Assembly (NCBI RefSeq): GCF_000271665.2
Contig: NZ_CP010978.1
Location: 3,626,501-3,690,500 of the forward strand
Source: Pelosinus fermentans JBW45
Lineage (GTDB): Bacteria; Bacillota; Negativicutes; DSM-13327
Length of the DNA stretch: 64,000 nt
Direction of reading: 5' to 3'
The notes under the pieces were generated by a model. That model searched no databases. It was not told the origin of the DNA and saw nothing but the letters and a program-made list of their open reading frames with translations. A program made the position numbers and the translations under genes. Each line of letters starts with the position of its first letter. The stretch's first letter is position 1. Shown here one piece after another: positions 17,697 to 26,834 of this stretch.

Positions 17697-18740
17697 TCAG
17701 TCCCCTATTTCTTGTAGCCCTTTTTCTTTTAAAACTTTATTAAGAAGTTTTAGATTAAACAAATCTTTTAAATCCGGTGCAGTCTTGATAAAGCCTGCAT
17801 CTACCGACAATTTTACAAAACCAATCACAGACTCTTTTTCTGGATCATTGGTGACGGTTAATCTTGTAAAGGAAGCATCTAAAATCTCTTTCGCCAACGG
17901 TTTGCCAGTTAATTCTTTGATTTGGCTATTTACTGTCTCCTTAGCCTTATCGGGGTTTTTATTAATGTAATCGGTCAATTCTACGTGAGTCCGCAGAAAT
18001 TTTTCTACTAGATCCGGATGTTCTTTGATGAATTTTGAACTTGCTACTACAACGGCTGTAGTATAGTTTCCATCTCTCCAAACTTGTTTATGATCTAGTA
18101 GTATATTCGCCTTTACTTCATTTACAAGACGAGCGCCCCATGGCTCTGGAACAAGAGCAGCATCAATTTCGCCCTTATCTAATAACGTTTTAATATCAGG
18201 ATTGTCAGCCTGTCTTACTTCTACAGTGCCGCCTTTTGTAGTATCTTTCAAACCATTTTCTTGTAAAATATGCCGTAAAGTTAAATCCTGGGTATTCCCA
18301 AACTGAGGAATTGCAACCCTTTTACCGCTAAGTTCTCCTACATTCTTTAACACTAAATCTTTTCTTGTTACTAAAATAGCTCCTGCATCAGTTGCCCCAG
18401 CAATAATTTGCAAATCACCTTTTGATTTTGTATAACCATTAATAGCAGGGCCTGGTCCAATATAGCCGATATCAACTTCTCCTGCAAATAAGGCCTCAAT
18501 TTCCGCTGGGCCTGCATTGAAAGTTTTCCATTCAATCGGATTCGCATCCCCAAACGCTTTTTGAAACTGACCATCTGCCTTACCAACAAGAGCCTGAGAA
18601 TGAGTAATATTTGGAAAATGAGCAATTCTAACTTTTGTGCCTTTGTTTTCTGTAGTATTCGTAGTACTAGAGCATCCACTCAAGCCCCCAGCAACTGCAA
18701 GAACTAACGCCATAACTACACCAAACTTTACTAACTTCAT
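17697..18740 (-). CDS. ABC transporter substrate-binding lipoprotein, SsuA/NrtA family
   Basis: Extracytoplasmic binding protein, 347 residues. Signal peptide MKLVKFGVVMALVLAVAG ends in a lipobox LSGC, so it is probably a lipoprotein. The mature part shows the NMT1/SsuA-type fold signatures VRIAHFPNITHSQALVGK, EALFAGEVDIGYIGPGPAINGY and LVPEPWGARLV. ATG at 18738-18740 follows AAGGAGGG; upstream codons of the open frame lie in the leader hairpin. Ligand is probably sulfate or a sulfonate by context. Confidence 0.92.
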   Translation of the reverse strand: MKLVKFGVVMALVLAVAGGLSGCSSTTNTTENKGTKVRIAHFPNITHSQALVGKADGQFQKAFGDANPIEWKTFNAGPAEIEALFAGEVDIGYIGPGPAINGYTKSKGDLQIIAGATDAGAILVTRKDLVLKNVGELSGKRVAIPQFGNTQDLTLRHILQENGLKDTTKGGTVEVRQADNPDIKTLLDKGEIDAALVPEPWGARLVNEVKANILLDHKQVWRDGNYTTAVVVASSKFIKEHPDLVEKFLRTHVELTDYINKNPDKAKETVNSQIKELTGKPLAKEILDASFTRLTVTNDPEKESVIGFVKLSVDAGFIKTAPDLKDLFNLKLLNKVLKEKGLQEIGD

Positions 18741-18782
18741 AGTGACCCTCCTTAATTTCTTATGCTGTATTTGAAAATAAAA

Positions 18783-18838
18783 AAGACTAAGAATGCCTCT
18801 GCTAGAGAGGGACATTCTTAGCCTTTGGTTTTCCAATC
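18783..18838 (-). promoter_or_regulatory. Leader attenuator hairpin of the sulfur operon
   Basis: On the minus strand: TTGGAAAACCAA (small hairpin), AGG, then a stem CTAAGAATG/CATTCTTAG (arms 18813-18821 and 18787-18795) with an inner stem CCTCT/AGAGG, followed by TCTTTTTTATTTT. This is a complete intrinsic terminator inside the 5' leader, some 15-70 bases after the predicted transcription start and before the ssuA-like gene, so transcription attenuation is likely. The TTGGAAxACCAAAGGCTAAG block is shared with 11443-11497. It matches no riboswitch class I know. Confidence 0.65.
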
Positions 18839-18860
18839 GGCTGTTCATTTAATTTTTTTC

Positions 18861-18889
18861 AGTATATCATCCGGATTTCTTTGTGTCAA
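18861..18889 (-). promoter_or_regulatory. Sigma-A promoter of the sulfur operon
   Basis: Minus-strand TTGACA (18889-18884), 17-base spacer, TATACT (18866-18861): a near-consensus housekeeping promoter. Predicted start near 18854 gives a leader of about 115 bases to the ssuA-like ATG. Confidence 0.8.
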
Positions 18890-19208
18890 TAAGAATATTC
18901 TATTTTTCCCGAATCCCATTTTTGTAATCATACGACTCTATAGCATCTTTAAAAGTTTTATAGTTAGCGAATGTCGGCAAAAATATCCTATATTCTTTGT
19001 TTAAACCATCATTCTGAGGATTTCGGAAAATTAACTTGCATTTTTTAGGAATCAGCACGGCAAGAATGTAATGGAAAGAAGCAATTTTCACTGCAGGTTG
19101 TTGCAGAAAATTCGCAAATACAGATATATGTGAAAACAAAAAATATTGCAAAAAGGAGGTTACACGGATTTAGACAAGGTAGTAAATTTTTAAGGAGGAT
19201 TTCAATTT

Positions 19209-19934
19209 ATGACAACTCCATTTTTAGGAGAATTTGTAGGTACCACAGTTCTTATTATTTTTGGTAATGGGGTAGTTGCAAATTCACTACTAAAAGGTTC
19301 AAAGGCAGAAGGTGCTGGTTGGCTGAATATCATTGCAGGCTGGGCAGTAGCTGTACTTATGGGAGTATTTGTATCTGTTGCTTTAGGTGGTCAAGGCGAT
19401 CTGAATCCGGCAGTAACCTTTGCCAAAATGTTAAACGGAGGCTATGCAACCGGCGAGGCAATCACCCTCATGCTTGTTCAAATTGCTGGTGGCGTGCTTG
19501 GCGGTTGCATTACTTGGCTATTTTTCCGAGGTCACTGGGAAATTACAGAAGATAAGGGCGTAAAGTTAGCCGTTTTTTGTACTGGACCCGCAATTCGCAA
19601 TTATTCCCAGAATCTGATTTGTGAGATTATTGCTACCTTTATGCTCGTATTTTCCGTATTCGCTATGTTCTCCAAGAATGTAGGCGCAATGAGCCCCGGC
19701 TATGGCCCTTATATGGTCGCTGTTTTGATTTTTGGTTTAGGTGCCTGCCTCGGCGGTACAACAGGTTATGCATTGAATCCTGCCCGTGATTTAGGCCCTC
19801 GTATTGCACATGCAATATGCCCAATTGCGGGCAAAGGAGATTCGGATTGGTCCTATTCCTGGGTCCCTGTAGTTGGACCTATGATCGGCGGGTTAATCGC
19901 ATTTGTTTTATCCAAAGGTCTTGGCATTATCTAA
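19209..19934 (+). CDS. glpF: Glycerol facilitator (MIP/aquaglyceroporin family)
   Basis: Six-helix channel of 241 residues with both pore motifs, NPAVTF (first) and NPARDLGPR (second). The Asp after NPAR is typical of GlpF-type aquaglyceroporins rather than water-only aquaporins. AAGGAGG lies upstream of the ATG. It stands alone, with the leader region (18900-19208) holding an imperfect inverted repeat (TTTTC..CTGCA/TGCAG..AAAA near 19085-19116). It could pass glycerol or 1,2-propanediol; a link to the pdu operon 11 kb away is possible but only inference. Confidence 0.9.
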   Translation: MTTPFLGEFVGTTVLIIFGNGVVANSLLKGSKAEGAGWLNIIAGWAVAVLMGVFVSVALGGQGDLNPAVTFAKMLNGGYATGEAITLMLVQIAGGVLGGCITWLFFRGHWEITEDKGVKLAVFCTGPAIRNYSQNLICEIIATFMLVFSVFAMFSKNVGAMSPGYGPYMVAVLIFGLGACLGGTTGYALNPARDLGPRIAHAICPIAGKGDSDWSYSWVPVVGPMIGGLIAFVLSKGLGII

Positions 19935-19961
19935 CATACTATGACAATTTTGGTCTTGCGT

Positions 19962-19997
19962 AAAAAAGGGGCAGCTATCAATTAGCTGCTCCTTTTT
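19962..19997. terminator. Bidirectional intrinsic terminator between glpF and glyA
   Basis: Stem GGGGCAGCTA/TAGCTGCTCC with an A-run on the left and a T-run on the right, so it can stop transcription from both the glpF (+) and glyA (-) sides. Confidence 0.85.
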
Positions 19998-20048
19998 CAT
20001 TATACTTTTCCATACTAGCGTTCCAAGGCTAACGACATTACTTCACTT

Positions 20049-21281
20049 TTAATAAAGGGGAAATTCCTGGCAAAGTAAACGTACTTCAGCTTTAGCTCGC
20101 TCATGCACTTCTTTGCTTTGAGGATTTTCAAGTACCGCCGCTATGGTTTCCCCAATTTTCTTCATAGCTATTTCTTCCATGCCCCGTGTGGTTACCGCTG
20201 CCGTACCAATCCGAATTCCGCTCGTTATAAAGGGACTTGTTGTCTCGAAAGGAATGGTGTTTTTATTCACGGTAATACCGACTTCATCCAGTAATCCTTC
20301 GGCTGCCTTTCCCGTAAGATTCTGCTTCCTAACATCGACAAGCATCAGATGATTGTCAGTTCCGCCAGATACCAGATCAAAACCTGTATTCTTTAGAGTT
20401 TGCGCCAATGCCTTTGCGTTACTGACCACTTGCTTTTGGTAGTCGCAAAATTCCGGACACATCGCCTCTTTTAATGCAACTGCTTTTGCGGCAATGACAT
20501 GCATGAGCGGACCACCTTGAATCCCAGGGAACACTGCTTTGTCTATCGCTTTTGCATACTCCTCCTTGCAGAGAATAATACCGCCCCGAGGTCCTCTCAA
20601 GGTTTTGTGAGTCGTGGTAGTCACAATATCAGCATGAGGTATAGGACTCGGATGAATTCCGGCTGCCACCAGCCCTGCGATATGTGCCATATCTACAAAT
20701 AGCATTGCGCCAGCTTCTCTTGCAATTTCACCAAAACGTTTAAAATCAATCACTCTAGAATATGCACTTGCTCCAGCCACAAGCATTTTCGGCCTGTGAG
20801 TCAGAGCCAACTCCCGTACTGCATCATAATCGATCAGGTGGCTGTCACGATCAACTCCGTAGGAAACCACATTAAAATACTTACCAGAAATGCTGACAGG
20901 ACTGCCATGAGTCAAATGTCCTCCATGGGATAAGTTCATTCCCATAATGGTATCGCCAGGTTTTAAAAAGGCGAAATATACTGCGGTATTTGCTGTCGCG
21001 CCAGAATGAGGCTGGACATTGGCATGCTGCGCCCCAAATATTTTCTTTGCCCTTTCAATCGCCAGCCTTTCAACAATATCTACATATTCACACCCGCCGT
21101 AGTAGCGATGACCAGGATATCCTTCCGCATACTTATTGGTCAATACCGTTCCCATCGCTTCCATGACCATTGGGGTTACAAAATTTTCTGAAGCAATTAG
21201 TTCTAATTTATTCTGTTGCCTGTTTTTCTCGAGCTCAATCGCTTCAGCAAGTTCAGGGTCAAATTCTTTCAAATTGATCAT
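20049..21281 (-). CDS. glyA: Serine hydroxymethyltransferase
   Basis: PLP enzyme interconverting serine and glycine with methylene-tetrahydrofolate, 410 residues. It shows the PLP-lysine motif [15 protein letters not shown] and the N-terminal [18 protein letters not shown]. Last gene of the glycine cleavage operon, 53 bases after lpd, so one operon handles glycine oxidation and its conversion to serine through the same folate carrier. A bidirectional terminator follows. Confidence 0.97.
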   Translation of the reverse strand: MINLKEFDPELAEAIELEKNRQQNKLELIASENFVTPMVMEAMGTVLTNKYAEGYPGHRYYGGCEYVDIVERLAIERAKKIFGAQHANVQPHSGATANTAVYFAFLKPGDTIMGMNLSHGGHLTHGSPVSISGKYFNVVSYGVDRDSHLIDYDAVRELALTHRPKMLVAGASAYSRVIDFKRFGEIAREAGAMLFVDMAHIAGLVAAGIHPSPIPHADIVTTTTHKTLRGPRGGIILCKEEYAKAIDKAVFPGIQGGPLMHVIAAKAVALKEAMCPEFCDYQKQVVSNAKALAQTLKNTGFDLVSGGTDNHLMLVDVRKQNLTGKAAEGLLDEVGITVNKNTIPFETTSPFITSGIRIGTAAVTTRGMEEIAMKKIGETIAAVLENPQSKEVHERAKAEVRLLCQEFPLY

Positions 21282-21333
21282 GCTTTCCCTCCATCTTCTA
21301 TATTTACTGGCTTTTCTTCAGTAGAACATCCAG

Positions 21334-22731
21334 TTATGCTTTTCTTTTCACTTGATGCACAATAGCGCCGTTAATTCCATGGGCACATTCCATAATGGTT
21401 TCGGACAGACTAGGATGCGGATGGATGGTGTGGGCAATTGCCTTCACTGGCAGTTTGTTTTGAATTGCCAGTACCCCTTCCATAATTAAGTCACTGGCAT
21501 GGGCGCCTAGAATATGCATTCCCAAAACCTCATCCGTTATCCTATCGGCAATGATTTTTACCATGCCGTCGGTTTCACCCATTGATACTGCTTTACTATT
21601 CGCAGCGAAATTAAACTTACTTACTTTGAACTCTTTCCCCTGAGCCAGTGCTTCCTGCTCGGTTAGTCCCACCATAGCCACTTCAGGTGTCGTGTATATA
21701 CACCCCGGAACTGCCTTGTAGTCTACCGTTACATTTTGTCCGCAGGCGTTTTCTGCAGCAATCATCCCCGCAGCCGAGGCAGCATGTGCCCACATGAATT
21801 CTCCTGTGACATCTCCAATTGCATAAACGCCCTCAACGGTTGTCTCCATTTTTGCGTTGACCTTAATACCCTTGGAAGTATACTCAATTCCGACCTCATC
21901 TAAGCCTAACCCAGAAACCACCGGAATTCTTCCGATTGACGCCAGCACCTTTTCCGTTTCGATTTGCTGCGTAGTGGTTCCATTAGAAATCTCTACAATA
22001 GCGCCCCTATTTCCAGGTTTAATTCCAGTCACACGGGTATTGGTCAACATGTTAATTCCCTGCTTGCGCAAGAGCAGCGCCATACGTTTTACGATTTCAT
22101 TATCGATATTCGGCAATATGTTCGGCAGCATTTCGATCACAGTAATGTTGCAGCCAAATGACTGGAAAATTGCCGCAAACTCAATCCCAACTGCTCCCGC
22201 ACCAATAACAACCATATTTCCAGGCACCTGGTTCATTGCCAATAATTGATCACTATTGATAACCGCTGGCAATTCGCCTCCCGGCACTGGCAAACCCATT
22301 GGCACAGAACCAGTTGCCAATATGATTTTCCGAGCAGAATACTGCTCAGTCCCTGAATTCGTGTTCACGTTTATTTGATTACGGGCTGCAAGACTTGCTC
22401 TTCCGACTTTATAATCAATACCATTACTTTTTATCAATTGCCCAATACCTTTTTGCATCTGCTCTACTACCTGATTCATACGCTTGGTCACCAATTTAAA
22501 ATCAAAGCCAATATTGTCGGCCGTAAGACCAAATTCATTGCAATGTTGTAGATCACGCCATTTTTCAGCGCTTTTCAAGAGCGTCTTGGTAGGAATGCAG
22601 CCCCGGTTTAAGCAAACACCGCCCAATTGATCTTTCTCTATCAAAAGAACCTTAGCGCCTAACTGCGCCGCCCGAATGGCCGCTACATATCCGCCCGGAC
22701 CGCCGCCAATAACGGCTACATCATAACTCAT
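21334..22731 (-). CDS. lpdA: Dihydrolipoyl dehydrogenase (L-protein of glycine cleavage)
   Basis: Flavoprotein disulfide reductase of 465 residues. FAD motif GGGPGGYVAAIRAAQLG at the N-terminus, redox cysteines C40 and C45 in GGVCLNRGCIPTK, NAD motif VVIGAGAVGIEFA, and the C-terminal HIHPHPSLSETIMEC with the active-site His-Glu pair. It reoxidises lipoyl-GcvH in the glycine cleavage system. Located after lplA in the gcv operon. Confidence 0.96.
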   Translation of the reverse strand: MSYDVAVIGGGPGGYVAAIRAAQLGAKVLLIEKDQLGGVCLNRGCIPTKTLLKSAEKWRDLQHCNEFGLTADNIGFDFKLVTKRMNQVVEQMQKGIGQLIKSNGIDYKVGRASLAARNQINVNTNSGTEQYSARKIILATGSVPMGLPVPGGELPAVINSDQLLAMNQVPGNMVVIGAGAVGIEFAAIFQSFGCNITVIEMLPNILPNIDNEIVKRMALLLRKQGINMLTNTRVTGIKPGNRGAIVEISNGTTTQQIETEKVLASIGRIPVVSGLGLDEVGIEYTSKGIKVNAKMETTVEGVYAIGDVTGEFMWAHAASAAGMIAAENACGQNVTVDYKAVPGCIYTTPEVAMVGLTEQEALAQGKEFKVSKFNFAANSKAVSMGETDGMVKIIADRITDEVLGMHILGAHASDLIMEGVLAIQNKLPVKAIAHTIHPHPSLSETIMECAHGINGAIVHQVKRKA

Positions 22732-22749
22732 GCCTTTCCCCCTCCCTCA

Positions 22750-23580
22750 TTAACGCAGTAAATTCCATTGCGATTGACTATATTTGGATTCTATAAGCAT
22801 TTTGCTGGTTTCTACTTCTTCTTTGGTCAGGCATCCTCTTTGGGTATCAACGCCGATCTTCGGACCAAATTCAGCCATTACAGCATCACGCGTCTCCTCC
22901 CATGTTGTATGGCACCCTCGAATTTGATCAATCGATGTCACGCCGCTAGACAGCATGCCGATCATGAATTGTCGTCTCTGGGAGGAAGAAACCCTCAGTA
23001 CAGCGGCAAGTTTTTCAGCAGAGAAATGTAACAAAATTGATCCATGCTGAAGTATGACGCCATGCTTACGAACTTGGGCACTGCCAACCAGCTTGCGTCC
23101 CTCATAAGTAATTTCATAATGGGACGGGGCATCAAAACATGCGGCAGATGAATGTTGATCCTTTTCTCTTACCTTACCATATGCCCCGCGTGGCATACTC
23201 ATCTGCGCTCTAATACCCATCTTTTCCAAGCCGGCAAGAAGTCCATTACTAAAATACCGGTATGATGCCGTTATCGTTTGGGGTATGAGAGGATCATCCT
23301 CTTTGACGACAATACTGTAGGTCAATTCCGTTTCGTGCAATACCGCCCGACCTCCCGTCAATCTTCTTACTACATCGATGCCCAATGTATCGCATTGTTC
23401 TAGATCAATCTCGGATTTTGCTTTTTGAAAATATCCCAAACTTACTGCGGCTGGTTTCCAGCCGTAAAATCGGAGGGTAGGAGGAACGTCTCCCGCACTG
23501 TGAGCCAACAGAATTGCTTCATCGATTGCCATATTCAAGGCAGCATCGTTTATGCCAGTATCAAGAACACGCCAAACCAT
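22750..23580 (-). CDS. lplA: Lipoate-protein ligase family protein
   Basis: Biotin/lipoate ligase-fold protein (LplA family), 276 residues from ATG at 23578-23580. Motifs: RFYGWKPAAVSLGYFQ, the glycine-rich RRLTGGRAVLHETELTYS loop, and RKLVGSAQVRKHGVILQHGSILL with the conserved lysine. It would attach lipoate or octanoate to GcvH. It overlaps the end of the preceding radical-SAM gene by about 20 bases, which suggests coupled translation and a joint role in lipoyl formation on GcvH. Confidence 0.92.
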   Translation of the reverse strand: MVWRVLDTGINDAALNMAIDEAILLAHSAGDVPPTLRFYGWKPAAVSLGYFQKAKSEIDLEQCDTLGIDVVRRLTGGRAVLHETELTYSIVVKEDDPLIPQTITASYRYFSNGLLAGLEKMGIRAQMSMPRGAYGKVREKDQHSSAACFDAPSHYEITYEGRKLVGSAQVRKHGVILQHGSILLHFSAEKLAAVLRVSSSQRRQFMIGMLSSGVTSIDQIRGCHTTWEETRDAVMAEFGPKIGVDTQRGCLTKEEVETSKMLIESKYSQSQWNLLR

Positions 23581-24535
23581 AAGATTCACCGCCTATACCG
23601 CTCTCCGTTATTGCTTGCTCGACTTCCTCTCTGGTGAGCGGCCGCGGATAATTGTACATAATTCCGCCAGGCCGTTCATTATAATACGGTCGATTGCAGT
23701 CAGCACAGCCGGTGGTTTCAAAAGCCTTTCCATCGGCCAGCATCTTAACTAAATCTGAAACGTTGTAACTGCTAATTTTTCCGTTGGCAAAGCGGATTGC
23801 ACTGCGGCAATAGCCCTTACGCATAAGATAATGAGCAATTTGCACCCGCCGATAGTGAGAGATGGAAGGGGGCCTCTTGTCAGCCATAGCCGTGCCTGGT
23901 ATCGGTGTAAAAGCAAATAACCCCACAGTGATTCCGAGTTCAATACAATCAGCGATAAAATTCACCGCTTCTTCTTCCGTCTCACCAAGTCCGACGATCA
24001 GGTGAGTCGTTACGGCTCCCGGAAAAGTACTCGCGCACTCTTGCAACAAACGGATTCTTTCTTCCCAGTCTTGACCTTTAACAAGTCGGTAGATCTCTGA
24101 AGTGGCAGCATCCATTGCGATACAAATTCTTTCAGCTCCTGCTGCAATCATTTCGGCGGCCTGCCCAGCATCCTCGATATGATTTGACACGCAGATAGGC
24201 TTAGGACCATCTGCACTTAATTTTCGTACTGCTTCTAACGTAGCATCCCAGCTATTTTCGCTGTTAACAACCTGGAGGCAGACTCTTTTTAGATCTCCTT
24301 TCGAATAGGCTGAGGAAATACCTGATGTAATTTCATTCGCATCAAAGGCAGGCCATGTTACTCTAGATAAAAGATCTCCTCTTGCAGTGCTGCTCTGAGA
24401 CTGGGAACAAAAGCTGCAGTTGTTGCGACATTTTTCCCCCAGCATAATATAGGCGGTATTGGGAAGCGCTTCACTTTTGATTCGTTTTTTACCAATTACA
24501 CTGGCTGTTCCCGTAGATAACTTCCATAACGTCAT
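23561..24535 (-). CDS. Radical SAM protein, probable lipoyl synthase subunit (LipS1/LipS2 type)
   Basis: Biotin-synthase-like radical SAM protein, 324 residues. The cluster cysteines are C36, C40 and C43 (CRNNCSFC), and further cysteines lie in the C-terminal CADCNRPYYNERPGG segment, which could hold a second, sacrificial Fe-S cluster. The start is ATG at 24533-24535, overlapping the previous stop as ATGA; the longer frame lacks support. Two radical-SAM genes side by side next to lplA and the gcv genes, with no lipA present, match the two-component LipS1/LipS2 lipoyl synthase known from archaea and some bacteria. Which of the two this is cannot be told by eye. Confidence 0.82.
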   Translation of the reverse strand: MTLWKLSTGTASVIGKKRIKSEALPNTAYIMLGEKCRNNCSFCSQSQSSTARGDLLSRVTWPAFDANEITSGISSAYSKGDLKRVCLQVVNSENSWDATLEAVRKLSADGPKPICVSNHIEDAGQAAEMIAAGAERICIAMDAATSEIYRLVKGQDWEERIRLLQECASTFPGAVTTHLIVGLGETEEEAVNFIADCIELGITVGLFAFTPIPGTAMADKRPPSISHYRRVQIAHYLMRKGYCRSAIRFANGKISSYNVSDLVKMLADGKAFETTGCADCNRPYYNERPGGIMYNYPRPLTREEVEQAITESGIGGESYGLACS

Positions 24536-25395
24536 AATACACAGCACTCCTCTCGCCGCTCTATCGTCAATCCGAGATTTTGAGCCAACCGTACCGCTCC
24601 TGAAACCGGATTTACAATACCGTTGATCCCTAAGCGAACTGCCCATAAGTCTAATTCCTGACGATAAGCACCTCCTGGCCGCATGCATCCAAGATGAATC
24701 GGCAGCGCGGGAAGCTCTCTTCTCGCGCTGGCCAGTATGTTTAATACATCTTCAATAGAAGGGGGCTTGCAATCGGCAAAACGTGTACCCTTCGTTGGAG
24801 TAAATACAATAAAAGTAATCCCGTCTACGCCAAGTGCTTTCAGGTGCCTGATCGCATGGTATTCACCTCTAATCTCGCCGCCATGAAGTCCAATGCATAT
24901 ATGGGGAATCACAGAACAACTTTTCTTAAGTTTCTGATAGCATGCAACATAATCTGAAACGGTACGATCAATTCCTAAAACTTCTTTTATCGTTGCATCA
25001 TCCCCGATAAAATCAAAAGAAACTTTGTCCGCTACCTTAGCTATTTCCTGGATGTCTTCCTCGTCAACCAGACCAACATGTACGTTATACTTCATCTTTT
25101 GTTTCATTGCCGCAATTTGGGCAATATGCTCAGCGATGGGAACCTTGCCTTCAGCTGAACACCCGCCGCTGATTAAAAGACTGCGTGCTGTAAGTCCATT
25201 CCCCTCCGGGATATCTTTAAGTGCCTTCATCCCCTTTAAATAGTGACCTCCGCAATGTGCGCAGTTTAACTCGCATTTGTCTCCTGTAACACTTACAGCT
25301 TTGGTTTCATTTGGATATGAAAATTTAATATTTGACTGAAAATTTTTCTGCCTGATCCGCCACCCCTCTTGGGCCAGCAAATCTAAGGTTTCCAT
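24532..25395 (-). CDS. Radical SAM protein, probable lipoyl synthase partner (LipS1/LipS2 type)
   Basis: Radical SAM protein of 287 residues related to uncharacterised biotin-synthase homologues. The segment [23 protein letters not shown] carries the cluster cysteines C41, C45 and C48, and a CC pair lies at the extreme C-terminus (REECCVL), possible ligands of an auxiliary cluster. It overlaps gcvPB by 13 bases and the next radical-SAM gene by 4 (ATGA). Together the pair would insert two sulfurs into an octanoyl chain on GcvH. Family is seen; the LipS role is inferred from pairing and context. Confidence 0.82.
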   Translation of the reverse strand: METLDLLAQEGWRIRQKNFQSNIKFSYPNETKAVSVTGDKCELNCAHCGGHYLKGMKALKDIPEGNGLTARSLLISGGCSAEGKVPIAEHIAQIAAMKQKMKYNVHVGLVDEEDIQEIAKVADKVSFDFIGDDATIKEVLGIDRTVSDYVACYQKLKKSCSVIPHICIGLHGGEIRGEYHAIRHLKALGVDGITFIVFTPTKGTRFADCKPPSIEDVLNILASARRELPALPIHLGCMRPGGAYRQELDLWAVRLGINGIVNPVSGAVRLAQNLGLTIERREECCVL

Positions 25396-26834
25396 CTTAC
25401 TACCGGTTTCCGTGCCGCCGCAGTTTCATCAAGCCTTCCCACAACGGTGTCGTGGGGAGCATTAAGAATTTGCGTTACGTCAGTTCTCGCTTCTTTCGCT
25501 ATTTCCCGCATAGCCTTAATAAAACCATCCAGCGTTTCTTTGCTTTCCGTCTCGGTAGGTTCAATCATGATCGCTTCCTCTACGATAAGCGGAAAGTAAA
25601 TGGTTGGCGGATGATACCCATAATCCAATAGTCGTTTTGCGATATCCAGCGTCTTTACGCCAAACTGCTTTTGATTTTTAGAGGTGATTATGCATTCATG
25701 CATACTATACCGGTCAAAGGGAGCGTAGTAGTCTTCTCTTAATTGACTCAAACAATAGTTTGCATTTAGAACGGCATCTTCACTTGCTTGCCGAAGTCCA
25801 TCTGGTCCCATCGTCCGGATATAGGCATAGGCCCGTACAATCACTCCGAAATTACCGTAAAAAGAATGCATTCTTCCAATGGAGAGAGGTCGATCATATT
25901 CCAGATCATATCTTCCCCCATCGAAGGTTATTATGGGAACAGGCAAAAATGGAGTTAACTCTTTTTTTACACCGACAGGCCCAGAGCCAGGTCCGCCGCC
26001 GCCGTGGGGCGTAGAAAAGGTTTTATGGAGGTTAATATGTACTACATCAAAACCCATATCGCCTGGACGCACAATCCCCATTACTGCGTTCGTATTAGCC
26101 CCATCGTAATATAACAGTCCGCCGGCAGCATGAACGATTTGGGCAATTTCTTTGATGTTTTTTTCGAACAAACCTAACGTACTTGGGTTAGTAAGCATCA
26201 ATGCCGCAGTATCTAAACCCACAGCAGCTTTTAGCGCATCTAGGTTAATTGAACCGTCATCATTGGACTTAATTTCAACGATTTCCAATCCACAAACAGC
26301 TGCGGTGGCCGGATTTGTACCATGAGCAGAATCAGGCACAATCACTTTAGTTCTTACTTCACCCCGCGAGCGATGATACTGCCTGATGAGTTTTAATCCT
26401 GTCAACTCACCATGGGCACCCGCCACAGGCTGCAATGTAACCGCATCCATTCCGGCAATTTCTGCTAAATACTGTTCCATTTGATATAGAAGTTCTAACG
26501 CACCTTGCGTTGACTCAACATCCTGTAAAGGGTGAATCTCTGCAAAACCTGGATATCGGCAGATATCCTCATTCACTTTAGGATTATACTTCATCGTACA
26601 TGAACCAAGGGGATAAAATCCCGAGTCAACACCAAAGTTTCGATTTGAGAGGGCGGTATAATGCCTCATTACATCTGGTTGGCTTACCTCCGGAAGTTCC
26701 GCGTATTTTGATCTTAGGAGGTTAGCTGGTACAAGTGTTTCAATCTCATAAGTGGGAACGTCACTTTTGGGCAGATCTAAGGCGAAACGACCAGGTTTGC
26801 TGATTTCGAATATAGTTGATTGTTTTGTTTTCAT
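25383..26834 (-). CDS. gcvPB: Glycine dehydrogenase (decarboxylating) subunit 2
   Basis: C-terminal half of the P-protein as a separate chain, 483 residues. The PLP-lysine is in [24 protein letters not shown], and [16 protein letters not shown] is a family hallmark. With GcvPA it decarboxylates glycine and passes the aminomethyl group to the lipoyl arm of GcvH. It overlaps gcvPA by 4 bases and the downstream radical-SAM gene by 13. The split P-protein is usual for Firmicutes. Confidence 0.97.
   Translation of the reverse strand: MKTKQSTIFEISKPGRFALDLPKSDVPTYEIETLVPANLLRSKYAELPEVSQPDVMRHYTALSNRNFGVDSGFYPLGSCTMKYNPKVNEDICRYPGFAEIHPLQDVESTQGALELLYQMEQYLAEIAGMDAVTLQPVAGAHGELTGLKLIRQYHRSRGEVRTKVIVPDSAHGTNPATAAVCGLEIVEIKSNDDGSINLDALKAAVGLDTAALMLTNPSTLGLFEKNIKEIAQIVHAAGGLLYYDGANTNAVMGIVRPGDMGFDVVHINLHKTFSTPHGGGGPGSGPVGVKKELTPFLPVPIITFDGGRYDLEYDRPLSIGRMHSFYGNFGVIVRAYAYIRTMGPDGLRQASEDAVLNANYCLSQLREDYYAPFDRYSMHECIITSKNQKQFGVKTLDIAKRLLDYGYHPPTIYFPLIVEEAIMIEPTETESKETLDGFIKAMREIAKEARTDVTQILNAPHDTVVGRLDETAAARKPVVRWKP

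Noticed and set aside
18783-18838. SAM (S-box) riboswitch before the sulfur operon
   Set aside because: The leader is too short and lacks the GAGAGG...GGAGGGACTGGCCC core; only the small hairpin and terminator are present.
18741-18848. Longer N-terminus of the ssuA-like protein
   Set aside because: It would be encoded by the leader terminator; the internal ATG begins a proper lipoprotein signal peptide.
18900-19151. 83-codon minus-strand frame between the sulfur operon and glpF
   Set aside because: No ribosome binding site (the upstream strand has the complement, CCTCC), no recognised family, and it overlaps the sigma-A promoter region spacing; probably chance or a decayed remnant.
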